Below are positions 7,782 through 14,818 of a stretch of 15,100 nucleotides of DNA, one piece after another. The position numbers were made by a program, and so were the translations under genes. This DNA is from Rikenellaceae bacterium. Its GTDB lineage: Bacteria > Bacteroidota > Bacteroidia > Bacteroidales > Rikenellaceae. The notes beneath the pieces are model-generated. The model was not told where the DNA came from. It saw nothing but the letters and a program-made list of their open reading frames with translations, and made no database searches. Location of the stretch: assembly GCA_020859875.1 (NCBI GenBank), contig JAJBVJ010000066.1, forward strand, positions 1-15,100, in the 5' to 3' direction. Each line of letters opens with the position of its first letter. Position 1 is the stretch's first letter.

Positions 7782-9749
7782 ATGGAGAAGAATTTTATTT
7801 CCGCCTTTTATAAAATTACAGTAGCCGTGATTATGGTCTGCACGGCAGCTGCGGCCCTTTCATGCACCACCGACAAGGATAAGGATGAATACAAACCGGC
7901 CGAAAGGTTCGTACGAGACCTTCTACTCCCGGGCTACCTGAAGGTTTACACCAATCAGGAGATTGTCGTGCAGGGAAAAGGTTTCGAACTGTCGGACGTT
8001 ATAACGATGGACAATTACAACGGGGCCTGCTATTCGATACCCCTTTCGGATGCCACCGACCGGTCGGCAACGTTTGTAATCCCGGCCAATTTCGAACAAT
8101 CGACCTACAATATTTCTCTTACCCGGGGCGGTGAAACTCAGGAACTGGGAACCACACTTTTCCTTCTTACCCGCCGTGTCGATGTTCCCGACAAGGACGG
8201 GGCTACCATTAAGGGAGCCGTATATTGCGGCGACCGGGCGGTCGAGGGTGTGATCGTTTCGGACGGGTATGACTTTGCACGTACGGATTCCGACGGTTTT
8301 TACTGGTTAAGTTCACAAAAAAAGAACGGGAATGTGTTTGTAGTAATCCCGTCGGGTTACGAAGTGACGGTGCTCGATGCCGTTCCCTACTACTGGTCGA
8401 CCCTGATGTCGAAGGCTACCGACGGGGTTGAACAGCATAATTTCGAACTTTTCGAAGCGGACAACAGGAACCATGTGATGATAGCCGCCGCGGATATGCA
8501 CCTTGTGAACCGCAACAATGCCATCGAGCAGTACGACGACGGATTTACGAGCGACGTGCAGGCGCTCTACCAGACCGTTTCCGACCGCAATGTCTACGCC
8601 CTTTTCCTGGGCGACCTTTCGTGGGAGACCTACTGGTATTCCGACTATTTTACCATCACGGAATTCCGAAGCAAACTCGGCGGTTTCCCGGTGACCGTAT
8701 TCCCGGTGATGGGCAACCACGACAACGATCCGCTCTATTCGGACGATTTCGAATGCGAGGAACGCTTCCGGCAGGAATTCGGCCCTACCTATTACGCCTT
8801 CGATATAGGCGATGTCCATTACATCGTGCTCGACAATATCGAATACCTGAATACCTCCGACAAACCCAGGGGATATAACGTAAAGGTGACCTCCAACCAG
8901 ATAGCATGGCTGAAAACCTACCTGTCGATGATCGACGATAAGACAAAGCCGGTTGTTGTTGCGCTCCATGCGCAGGTTTACCGGCGGACGGGCCCCAATG
9001 CTCAGAACCATGCCGCCTCGATGTCCAATGCGGCGGAACTCGAGGCTTGCTTCGACGGGTTTACCGACGTTATGATATGGACGGGCCACACCCACCGCAA
9101 TTACACCGTAGAGCGTACCGCTCATATCACCGAGCACAATACCGCAGCGGTTTCGGCCACATGGTGGTGGACAGGGGTATTGTCCGGGAATTCCGTATGT
9201 CCCGACGGATCGTGGGGCGGTTACGGGGTTTACGAATTCACGGGGAGCGACGTGAAGTGGTATTATAAGAGCATCGGCTACCCGAAGGAAAAGCAGTTCA
9301 GAGCCTATGACATGAACCGGGTAAAAGATTATTTTGCCAACGACTCGCAGGCCCGCAAATACTTCTCTTTCGAGGTTAACAGGCTGAAAGAGACCTATCA
9401 GAGTAATGCGACCTATCCTGCAAATTCTGTAATGATAAATATCTTCCGGTGGGACAGCCGGTGGGATCTGAAAGTTTACGAGAACGGGAACCTTCTTTCC
9501 GACGATAAGATCACCCACCGTTTCGCACCAGACCCTTTACATACGGCCTCTTATAATATCCCGCGTTCGATCGCCACGAACGGCTCTCCGACGGCGGATT
9601 TCGAGACCTATGAAAACAACCCGCATATGTTTATAGTGGAGACTTCATCGGCCGGGACACCCCTTACGATCGAAGTGACCGACCGCTTCGGGAACGTCTA
9701 TACCGAAACCATGACGCGGCCCAAAGCATTTACGGTAGACATGGAATAA
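7782..9749 (+). CDS. Calcineurin-like metallophosphoesterase lipoprotein (MetallophosN/MetallophosC architecture)
   Basis: This 655-residue lipoprotein (lipobox AALSC, Cys28, followed by TTDKDKDE) probably faces the outside or the periplasm. Residues ~45-130 look like an IPT/TIG-like sandwich and ~133-200 like the beta-domain found N-terminal to this family. The catalytic domain (~230-445) has the full two-metal set: DMH (Asp238, His240), GD (Asp278), GNHD (Asn312, His313), LHA (His396) and GHTH (His436, His438). A C-terminal domain (~455-655) begins with SATWWWTGVLSG, matching the usual cap of Bacteroidetes members. The family cleaves phosphomonoesters or diesters with two metal ions. It starts 6 bases after the previous stop, within the SusCD operon. 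All ligands are intact, so activity is expected; the substrate is unknown. It is the only enzyme encoded inside the operon. Confidence 0.93.
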   Translation: MEKNFISAFYKITVAVIMVCTAAAALSCTTDKDKDEYKPAERFVRDLLLPGYLKVYTNQEIVVQGKGFELSDVITMDNYNGACYSIPLSDATDRSATFVIPANFEQSTYNISLTRGGETQELGTTLFLLTRRVDVPDKDGATIKGAVYCGDRAVEGVIVSDGYDFARTDSDGFYWLSSQKKNGNVFVVIPSGYEVTVLDAVPYYWSTLMSKATDGVEQHNFELFEADNRNHVMIAAADMHLVNRNNAIEQYDDGFTSDVQALYQTVSDRNVYALFLGDLSWETYWYSDYFTITEFRSKLGGFPVTVFPVMGNHDNDPLYSDDFECEERFRQEFGPTYYAFDIGDVHYIVLDNIEYLNTSDKPRGYNVKVTSNQIAWLKTYLSMIDDKTKPVVVALHAQVYRRTGPNAQNHAASMSNAAELEACFDGFTDVMIWTGHTHRNYTVERTAHITEHNTAAVSATWWWTGVLSGNSVCPDGSWGGYGVYEFTGSDVKWYYKSIGYPKEKQFRAYDMNRVKDYFANDSQARKYFSFEVNRLKETYQSNATYPANSVMINIFRWDSRWDLKVYENGNLLSDDKITHRFAPDPLHTASYNIPRSIATNGSPTADFETYENNPHMFIVETSSAGTPLTIEVTDRFGNVYTETMTRPKAFTVDME

Positions 9750-9769
9750 TTCACAACAAAATTCGAGAA

Positions 9770-12538
9770 ATGAAACGGAAAATATTTGCCCGCCTCTTTT
9801 TATTGTGTATTACGGCACTTGCCGTAATGTTGCCGGGCTGTACCCAGACGGACGATTTTACCGAATCGCTCGGGGTGGAGAGCGTAGAACTCAGCGTCAA
9901 TAAAAAGGGTGTCGCAAGTCGCGGCCAGACGCTCATATTCGATGTGACTTCCAATGTTTACTGGACTCTTTCGATTCCCGAGGATGTGGACTGGGTCACG
10001 GCTTCCCCAATCGCGGGACACGGCCTTACGACCGTACAGCTGAATGTGGATGCCAACTACGGTGCACAGAGGAGCACCGTACTTACGATCAGCACTCTGA
10101 AGGGTACCACTAAGGAGGTGACGCTCACCCAGCGCGATGCCGCGGAGGAGATATTGTACCTGACCGAAAATATGGGCGACAACGAGGTGGAGGACGAGAC
10201 GAATGTCGTAACCTACGGCAACTGGGGCAAGGACGGGATTACATATTTCGACGTAAGATACCTCGGTACGACCTCTTATCTCAGTTCGGAGAGTTGCTCG
10301 GAGGGTTATCCGCTTGCCTCGGGGGGAAACAACGTGCATTTGAGGGAGGAGGGATCCGAATTTATTATTTCCCGCTTCACCACCTCGGGCGATACCTATT
10401 TCCTATTCCAGATAGCGGTTTACAATCCGCTCGAAGACGCCGCCCAGCTCCCGATAAAGCTCGAAATAGGGCCGGATAACGAGGGATGGTGGGAACAGCC
10501 TTTCGTTGCGTCGTCGACCCAAAAAGGATGGACGACCATTTCGGCCGACTTCAGTATCTCTCCGGCCATAGACGAGCTCTATTACAAAATTACCTCGCTG
10601 GCCCCGGGTGTACGCCTGGACGATATTTCCATCACGGAGGCCGACGATACCGCTCCGCCGATCGATTTTGTATACGACGAGATATTGTACGACAATTTCG
10701 ACTGGCTTACCGGGGTAACCAATTCCGCCGGCGAGCCGGCACCGGCGCCCGATTTTGCCGCCCGCACCAACGGAACCGACGGTATGCGGATAACTACCTG
10801 GGCCTCCAGCGGCGGCATCTATAACAACAACCCCGGATGGACTTACAGCAGCGACGCCACTTCTTATATTTACGCCAGGGAAGGCATGCTCAAGGTGGGC
10901 CGTACCAACTCGACGACCCAGGACGGCCGGGGAGATTTGATAAGTCCCAAATTCAGCCGCATCTCCGGAAAGATGGATGTTGACGTATACTTCGATGCGC
11001 TCGTTTACCGTGCTGCGGCAGATAACAATGTCATACACATTGAAGTAGACGGGGAGGGTTATGCCACACAGACCCGTTTTGAGATCGGCGACAATTCCTG
11101 GCCGGCCGGTACGGACTGGGTAAGGGTGAAATTCACCGTGTACGACGCTATGAACGATACCCGGATTATTATCATGGGGGATGAGGCGAACCGTTCGGGT
11201 ATTAACAACCGCTTCTACTTCGATAATTTCCGGGTGGTCAGGTCGGGTTACGAAATTCCCGACGAACCCGATCCCGAACCGGAACCGGAACCCGAGCCGG
11301 AGCCAGAACCGTCGGGGATATTTTACGATAATTTCGATTGGCTGCTCCAGGCGGTTACGGCCGACGGTGCACCGGCGACGGCGCCTAATTTCTCGACCGG
11401 ATCCAACGGCACGGACGGTATCCGTATCGAGACATGGGCTGCTGCTGGCGGAATTTATAACGACAATCCCGGATGGACTTACCGGGGGTCTTATCTATAT
11501 GTTTATGCCCGCCAGGGAATGTTGAAGCTCGGTCGTGCCAATGCCGGACAGAACGGACGCGCGGAACTGGTCAGCCCCAAATTCGAAATTTCCGGCACGA
11601 AGAATATCGACGTTTCGTTCGACGCGCTCGTATACAGGAATGCGGAAGAGAACAATAATATCGAAATCGAAGTTATCGGGGCCGGAACTCCGTCCGAGAC
11701 GAAATTTACCATCGGCACCAATACATGGCCCGCGGGTACGGACTGGGTAAAGGTGAAATTCACGGTATACGGAGCTACCGCCCAGACCCAGATCGTTATC
11801 ATGGGAGAGGAAGTCAGCTCGTTGGGGATAAACAACCGCTTTTATTTCGATAATTTCCTTGTGGAAGAATCGTCGGAGACCAGACCGGTCGAACCGGCAC
11901 CGGGCGGCGACCCCTCGGGACTTCCTGCCCGGTGGCTGCTCACCGAGGCCGGCGGGGTAATGGCGCAGTACGAAGATACGTTCAACGGCTCGGATATGTA
12001 CATCGATGCGAATGTAGAGGGGACGAATACCAATGCCCGGATATCTTTCGTACTGGGCAGCGAGCTGTCTCGTACATGGACCAATCACCTGGTCGGCTCT
12101 ACGGGACATCCCTATGTTTATGGCGTTTGGCCGGGTGATTACTGGCTCTTTACGGTGCCGGTAAAAGATTTTAAAGGCGGTTCGAAAGTGGAAATTTTCT
12201 TTCTTGCCCGCAGTTCCGAAAGCGGCATGAAATACTTTAGGATGGAATACTATGACGGCTCGTCATGGCAGCCTGCAAAAACGCTTTTGACGGCAGTTGA
12301 GGATTCGTCGGTACTATATACCCATATGATGAATCCGACCGCTACCAACCTGACGGTCAATGAAGTTATTGAGTTTCCGCAGGATATTGCCTCCGGAGAA
12401 CTTAAAATAAGGTTCGTATGTGCAACCAACCGCCGCACAAGTGACGGTGCGGTGCTTGCTGCCCCGAATACCGGAACCCATAGGATAGCCTCGGGTTCGT
12501 CTGGTGCTAACAGCCCGTATATCAAGTTAGTGGAATAA
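9770..12538 (+). CDS. Large multidomain surface lipoprotein: BACON domain plus repeated carbohydrate-binding-like modules
   Basis: The 922-residue product has a signal peptide and lipobox MLPGC (Cys24), then TQTDD, a possible surface-export acidic patch. Residues ~36-122 form a BACON domain (VYWTLSIPEDVDWVTA, ending in LTQRD). A beta-rich module (~128-290) follows, then two clearly duplicated modules (305-490 and 517-699) joined by a Glu-Pro linker (499-514). A C-terminal domain (~717-922) resembles the end of the other BACON lipoprotein in this operon (KYFRMEYYDG here, KFFAIEYADD there). No catalytic motif is seen. BACON domains usually hold binding modules off the surface or bind glycans, so a multivalent ligand-binding role is inferred. 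It is the last gene of the operon, 20 bases after the phosphoesterase, with a strong terminator just after its stop. I do not recognise a named family for the duplicated module. Confidence 0.85.
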   Translation: MKRKIFARLFLLCITALAVMLPGCTQTDDFTESLGVESVELSVNKKGVASRGQTLIFDVTSNVYWTLSIPEDVDWVTASPIAGHGLTTVQLNVDANYGAQRSTVLTISTLKGTTKEVTLTQRDAAEEILYLTENMGDNEVEDETNVVTYGNWGKDGITYFDVRYLGTTSYLSSESCSEGYPLASGGNNVHLREEGSEFIISRFTTSGDTYFLFQIAVYNPLEDAAQLPIKLEIGPDNEGWWEQPFVASSTQKGWTTISADFSISPAIDELYYKITSLAPGVRLDDISITEADDTAPPIDFVYDEILYDNFDWLTGVTNSAGEPAPAPDFAARTNGTDGMRITTWASSGGIYNNNPGWTYSSDATSYIYAREGMLKVGRTNSTTQDGRGDLISPKFSRISGKMDVDVYFDALVYRAAADNNVIHIEVDGEGYATQTRFEIGDNSWPAGTDWVRVKFTVYDAMNDTRIIIMGDEANRSGINNRFYFDNFRVVRSGYEIPDEPDPEPEPEPEPEPEPSGIFYDNFDWLLQAVTADGAPATAPNFSTGSNGTDGIRIETWAAAGGIYNDNPGWTYRGSYLYVYARQGMLKLGRANAGQNGRAELVSPKFEISGTKNIDVSFDALVYRNAEENNNIEIEVIGAGTPSETKFTIGTNTWPAGTDWVKVKFTVYGATAQTQIVIMGEEVSSLGINNRFYFDNFLVEESSETRPVEPAPGGDPSGLPARWLLTEAGGVMAQYEDTFNGSDMYIDANVEGTNTNARISFVLGSELSRTWTNHLVGSTGHPYVYGVWPGDYWLFTVPVKDFKGGSKVEIFFLARSSESGMKYFRMEYYDGSSWQPAKTLLTAVEDSSVLYTHMMNPTATNLTVNEVIEFPQDIASGELKIRFVCATNRRTSDGAVLAAPNTGTHRIASGSSGANSPYIKLVE
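10682..11866 (+). repeat. Tandem duplication of a ~185-residue module inside the last operon gene
   Basis: Two copies lie at 10682-11239 (residues 305-490) and 11318-11866 (517-699). Both open with [IF]xYDNFDWL and contain NGTDGxRIxTWA, GGIYNxNPGWTY, YxYAR, GMLKxGR, SPKF, FDALVYR, WPAGTDWVxVKFTVY and a closing GINNRFYFDNF. They differ at many positions, so the duplication is not recent, yet no gap disrupts the motifs. The preceding region (residues ~128-290) ends in KGWTTISADFSI and VRLDDISI, in the same order as the end of each copy, and may be a diverged third copy. Confidence 0.9.
11261..11311 (+). repeat. Glu-Pro repeat linker between the two modules
   Basis: This low-complexity stretch encodes a DEPDP start followed by six Glu-Pro pairs. 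It uses mixed codons (gaa/gag, ccg/ccc/cca), so the DNA repeat is imperfect. Such linkers are stiff and extended and would keep the two modules apart. The DNA repeat could expand or contract by slippage in six-base steps without breaking the frame. Confidence 0.9.
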
Positions 12539-12553
12539 GAATTGTCCTTCATG

Positions 12554-12592
12554 AAAATACTCCCTCCCGCCACCGCCGGGAGGGAGTATTTT
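12554..12592. terminator. Bidirectional intrinsic terminator between convergent genes
   Basis: A perfect 16-base inverted repeat (arms 12554-12569 and 12577-12592, loop of 7 bases) has a GC-rich core, CTCCCTCCCG / CGGGAGGGAG, flanked by A4 on the left and T6 on the right. It lies 15 bases past the stop of the plus-strand operon and 10 bases past the stop of the convergent acyltransferase gene. The plus-strand T tract is the stronger one (TTTTTT); the minus-strand tract has four T. Confidence 0.95.
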
Positions 12593-12602
12593 TTATCGGG
12601 TG

Positions 12603-14447
12603 TTATGATTCAGGAACTACGCTTTCGATATATTCCCTGGCCGCATCGAGGTATAGGATAAACTCCTGTTCCGATGCTTCCGAGTATTTTATGGATCCGT
12701 AAAAGTTGAGATGGTCGTTGTCGTAGTACATTAGGGTGTCGTTGTAGAACGGGGCTGCACGGAATATATCGCTGCCGGTGAAGTCGGCAAAAAAGGCATT
12801 CGGCCGGGATTCGACCGCACGGAGTATCTCCTGGCCGGGACGGCCGTATATTTTTGTATAAACGTTGCGGCGGCTTTGGTTTTTTATAAAGTTCCGGTTT
12901 ATCCTTACAGGGTTTTTGTCGATACGCGGGAAGTCGGAAAAGAGAATGACCGCCTGATCCGTCCGGAGGTTTTCGATAAAATCCGCAATGGTCTCTCCGT
13001 ACAGAGCCATGGATTTATCGGAGAGGATAAGTATAACTATCTGGCAGTTATCCAATTCATCGTATGTATGGCCGAGGATATGGAGATACCGTCTATAAAA
13101 CCTCGGGGCGGTGAAAACATTTTCGGGTATTCCGGGAATATTGGCATAGGTGTCGTTCGTTATGGTACGGAAAGAAAAATTGTGAACCCTTCCCATACGA
13201 TCCAAATATGGCTTCATTACGGATGCATGGCTGTCGCCTATCAAAAGAATCCTGTCTCCGCGCAGGGTATCCCCGAAAGTTTCCGCTCGGCGGAAAGAGC
13301 CCGAATGTGAATCCAACCCCAAAGAGGGGGCGGTGTAGGCTATAGGTATGTGTTCTACTTTTTTATTGAGCCGCACTATGGAATTTGCAATGATAACATT
13401 CAGGGCGAGAAGGATGCTCAGACCGATCCAGAGTTTCATTGCGGAAGATTTTCGGAAAACCCGTTCCACGAAATAATAGGATAGAAGGGATAGTGAAACA
13501 GTCGACAAGCATATAATTATTATCTGCCCGAGCGAAAACTCAGTAATACTGTAATAATACCTCATATAGGCCATCACGGGCCAATGCCAAAGGTAGACGG
13601 AATAGGAAATTTCCCCGACGAATACCATCGGTTTGTTTGTCAATACGGGGAGGGTATATTTATCCGGGAAAATTATGATAAAAGCGGTACCGAGACAGGG
13701 TAAAAGCGCCAGTGCACCCGGGAAAGCCGAATTTTCGTTAATAAACAGAGCGCTAATAAATAGCAATGCAAATCCGGTGATATTTAATGCCGCGCCAGCC
13801 GTCGGTTTCACGGTCGGTTTACTACGGACGATTATAGCCGCCAGCACCCCGATAAAAAACTCGGGCGTTCGGGCCAGCAGTGCGAAATAAATTTCACCTT
13901 TATTCCCGCTTGCAACCCCTATATTGGCATATATAAAAAGGGCGGCGGTGAGTATGGCAATGACACCCGGCAGCCATTTTTTCCGGATCCATACAAGAAG
14001 CATGGGAAGAAAGATGTAGAATTTCATCTCTATGGCGAGCGTCCATGTGTGAAGTAGCGGATTTTCGCTGCTCGAGGCACCGAAGTATGTATCGGCCGAT
14101 GAGAAATAGGCGTTGGAGTTGAAGAAATCGGCATGCAGCAGTGCCAGCCGCAGCCTTGCGGTATCCACACCGAGGTAGATGAAAACGGCCGAGACCGCAA
14201 CGACAAGAAGAAGGAAATAATAAGCCGGGACTATCCTTCGAATCCTGCTCTTGTAGAACTGTGCAAAGGAAAAATTACCCTTGTCTTTTTGGGCGAGCAC
14301 GATTGAAGAGATAAGAAATCCCGAGATCACGAAAAATATATCCACCCCGACAAAACCGCCGGGCAGCAGCGAGGGACTGAGGTGGAAAAAGAAAACGAAC
14401 AGAACAGCCAGGGATCGTAATCCCTGGATATCGTTTCTAAATTGCAT
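12603..14447 (-). CDS. OafA/YrhL-type membrane O-acyltransferase with C-terminal SGNH domain
   Basis: The 614-residue product matches acyltransferase-3 proteins fused to an SGNH domain, which transfer acetyl or other acyl groups onto surface glycans. The N-terminal membrane part (~1-360, about ten or eleven helices) carries DIQGLRSLAVLFVFFFH (His22), FFVISGFLI (38-46), LLHTWTLAIEMKFYIFLP (131-148; many relatives have SxEEQF here) and SYSVYLWHWP (281-290). After a short linker, the SGNH part (~395-610) has the block-I motif GDSH (404-407) and a terminal DNDH dyad (Asp576, His579). The start at 14447 directly opens the conserved first helix and lies ~16 bases from the predicted transcription start. 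It is convergent to the SusCD operon and separately expressed. Likely acceptors are O-antigen or capsule sugars, but no other glycan-synthesis gene is in view. Its codons look less GC-biased than those of the operon. Confidence 0.93.
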   Translation of the reverse strand: MQFRNDIQGLRSLAVLFVFFFHLSPSLLPGGFVGVDIFFVISGFLISSIVLAQKDKGNFSFAQFYKSRIRRIVPAYYFLLLVVAVSAVFIYLGVDTARLRLALLHADFFNSNAYFSSADTYFGASSSENPLLHTWTLAIEMKFYIFLPMLLVWIRKKWLPGVIAILTAALFIYANIGVASGNKGEIYFALLARTPEFFIGVLAAIIVRSKPTVKPTAGAALNITGFALLFISALFINENSAFPGALALLPCLGTAFIIIFPDKYTLPVLTNKPMVFVGEISYSVYLWHWPVMAYMRYYYSITEFSLGQIIIICLSTVSLSLLSYYFVERVFRKSSAMKLWIGLSILLALNVIIANSIVRLNKKVEHIPIAYTAPSLGLDSHSGSFRRAETFGDTLRGDRILLIGDSHASVMKPYLDRMGRVHNFSFRTITNDTYANIPGIPENVFTAPRFYRRYLHILGHTYDELDNCQIVILILSDKSMALYGETIADFIENLRTDQAVILFSDFPRIDKNPVRINRNFIKNQSRRNVYTKIYGRPGQEILRAVESRPNAFFADFTGSDIFRAAPFYNDTLMYYDNDHLNFYGSIKYSEASEQEFILYLDAAREYIESVVPES

Positions 14448-14469
14448 AAAGGGCCGTAAGTTGAACCCT

Positions 14470-14501
14470 CAAAGTTAACCAATCGGAATACAACACCCAA
14501 A
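14470..14501 (-). promoter_or_regulatory. Bacteroidetes-type promoter for the acyltransferase gene
   Basis: Read on the minus strand, TTTG (14501-14498) is followed after 20 bases by TAACTTTG (14477-14470), a full match to the TAnnTTTG -7 element at the usual distance. Transcription should start near 14463, giving a very short leader before the ATG at 14447. Confidence 0.7.
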
Positions 14502-14560
14502 AGATTGTTCTTCTATTGCCAGTTGAATATTAAAGGTGCCTGGAAAAGTTCCCACCCGGC

Positions 14561-14595
14561 TAAATAAAAAGAAGTTCCGGCCGAAGCCGGAACTT
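14561..14595 (-). terminator. Intrinsic terminator with UUCG tetraloop, minus strand
   Basis: A perfect 10-base stem (14572-14581 with 14586-14595) closes, on the minus strand, a C-UUCG-G tetraloop and is followed by CTTTTTATTT (14571-14562). It lies 14 bases past the stop of the small membrane-protein gene, which it should terminate. On the plus strand only TTT follows, so its direction is clear. Confidence 0.85.
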
Positions 14596-14609
14596 TGAAT
14601 CTCAATATT

Positions 14610-14786
14610 CTAACTACATTTCTTAACGAAAAAGATAGTAATAAGGACAAAACCCATAAGAAAAAATATTTTTGCTCTGCCCAGGCTATTAAGTGAATCA
14701 TCAATATGATGCTTATTATAATGTCTGTACACCACATAACAGATAATTGCGAAAGCAAAGCACAATAATCCAAAAAAAAGTTCCAT
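14610..14786 (-). CDS. Small two-helix membrane protein, 58 residues, unrecognised
   Basis: An ATG at 14786 opens a 58-residue frame ending in TAG at 14610. The product starts MELFFGLLCFAFAIICYVVY (one hydrophobic helix, ~2-20). A polar, basic and His-rich loop follows (RHYNKHHIDD, then SLNSLGRAK, 21-39). A second helix (FFLMGFVLITIFFV, 41-54) leads to the end KKCS. Support for a real gene comes from three independent signs: the helix-loop-helix pattern, a TAAATTTG -7 box 25 bases upstream, and a strong terminator 14 bases downstream of the stop. A competing 86-codon frame over 14513-14773 runs through that terminator and is less likely. I do not recognise the family. Small proteins of this shape can be regulators of membrane partners or toxin-like peptides, but nothing here decides between these. 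It is transcribed towards the acyltransferase gene, which has its own promoter. Confidence 0.6.
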   Translation of the reverse strand: MELFFGLLCFAFAIICYVVYRHYNKHHIDDSLNSLGRAKIFFLMGFVLITIFFVKKCS

Positions 14787-14810
14787 ACTATCCGTGCCGT
14801 ATCGCTATGG

Positions 14811-14818
14811 CAAATTTA
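14811..14818 (-). promoter_or_regulatory. -7 box for the small membrane-protein gene
   Basis: TAAATTTG on the minus strand matches the TAnnTTTG element exactly and would start transcription around 14804, about 18 bases before the ATG at 14786. No clear -33 TTTG lies at the expected 19-21 base distance; the nearest, within TATTTG further upstream, is only about ten bases away. The call therefore rests on one box. Confidence 0.45.

Noticed and set aside
8313..9518. 401-codon minus-strand open frame inside the metallophosphoesterase gene
   Set aside because: The plus-strand frame carries the full set of metal-binding motifs. The antisense product has no signal, motif or plausible start signal.
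12876..13310. 144-codon plus-strand frame opposite the acyltransferase gene
   Set aside because: It is antisense to the SGNH domain, which has clear motifs, and has no recognisable domain or start signal.
14513..14773. 86-codon minus-strand frame with hydrophobic segments
   Set aside because: It reads straight through the UUCG terminator hairpin. The shifted 58-codon frame ends before the hairpin and has a -7 box at the right distance.
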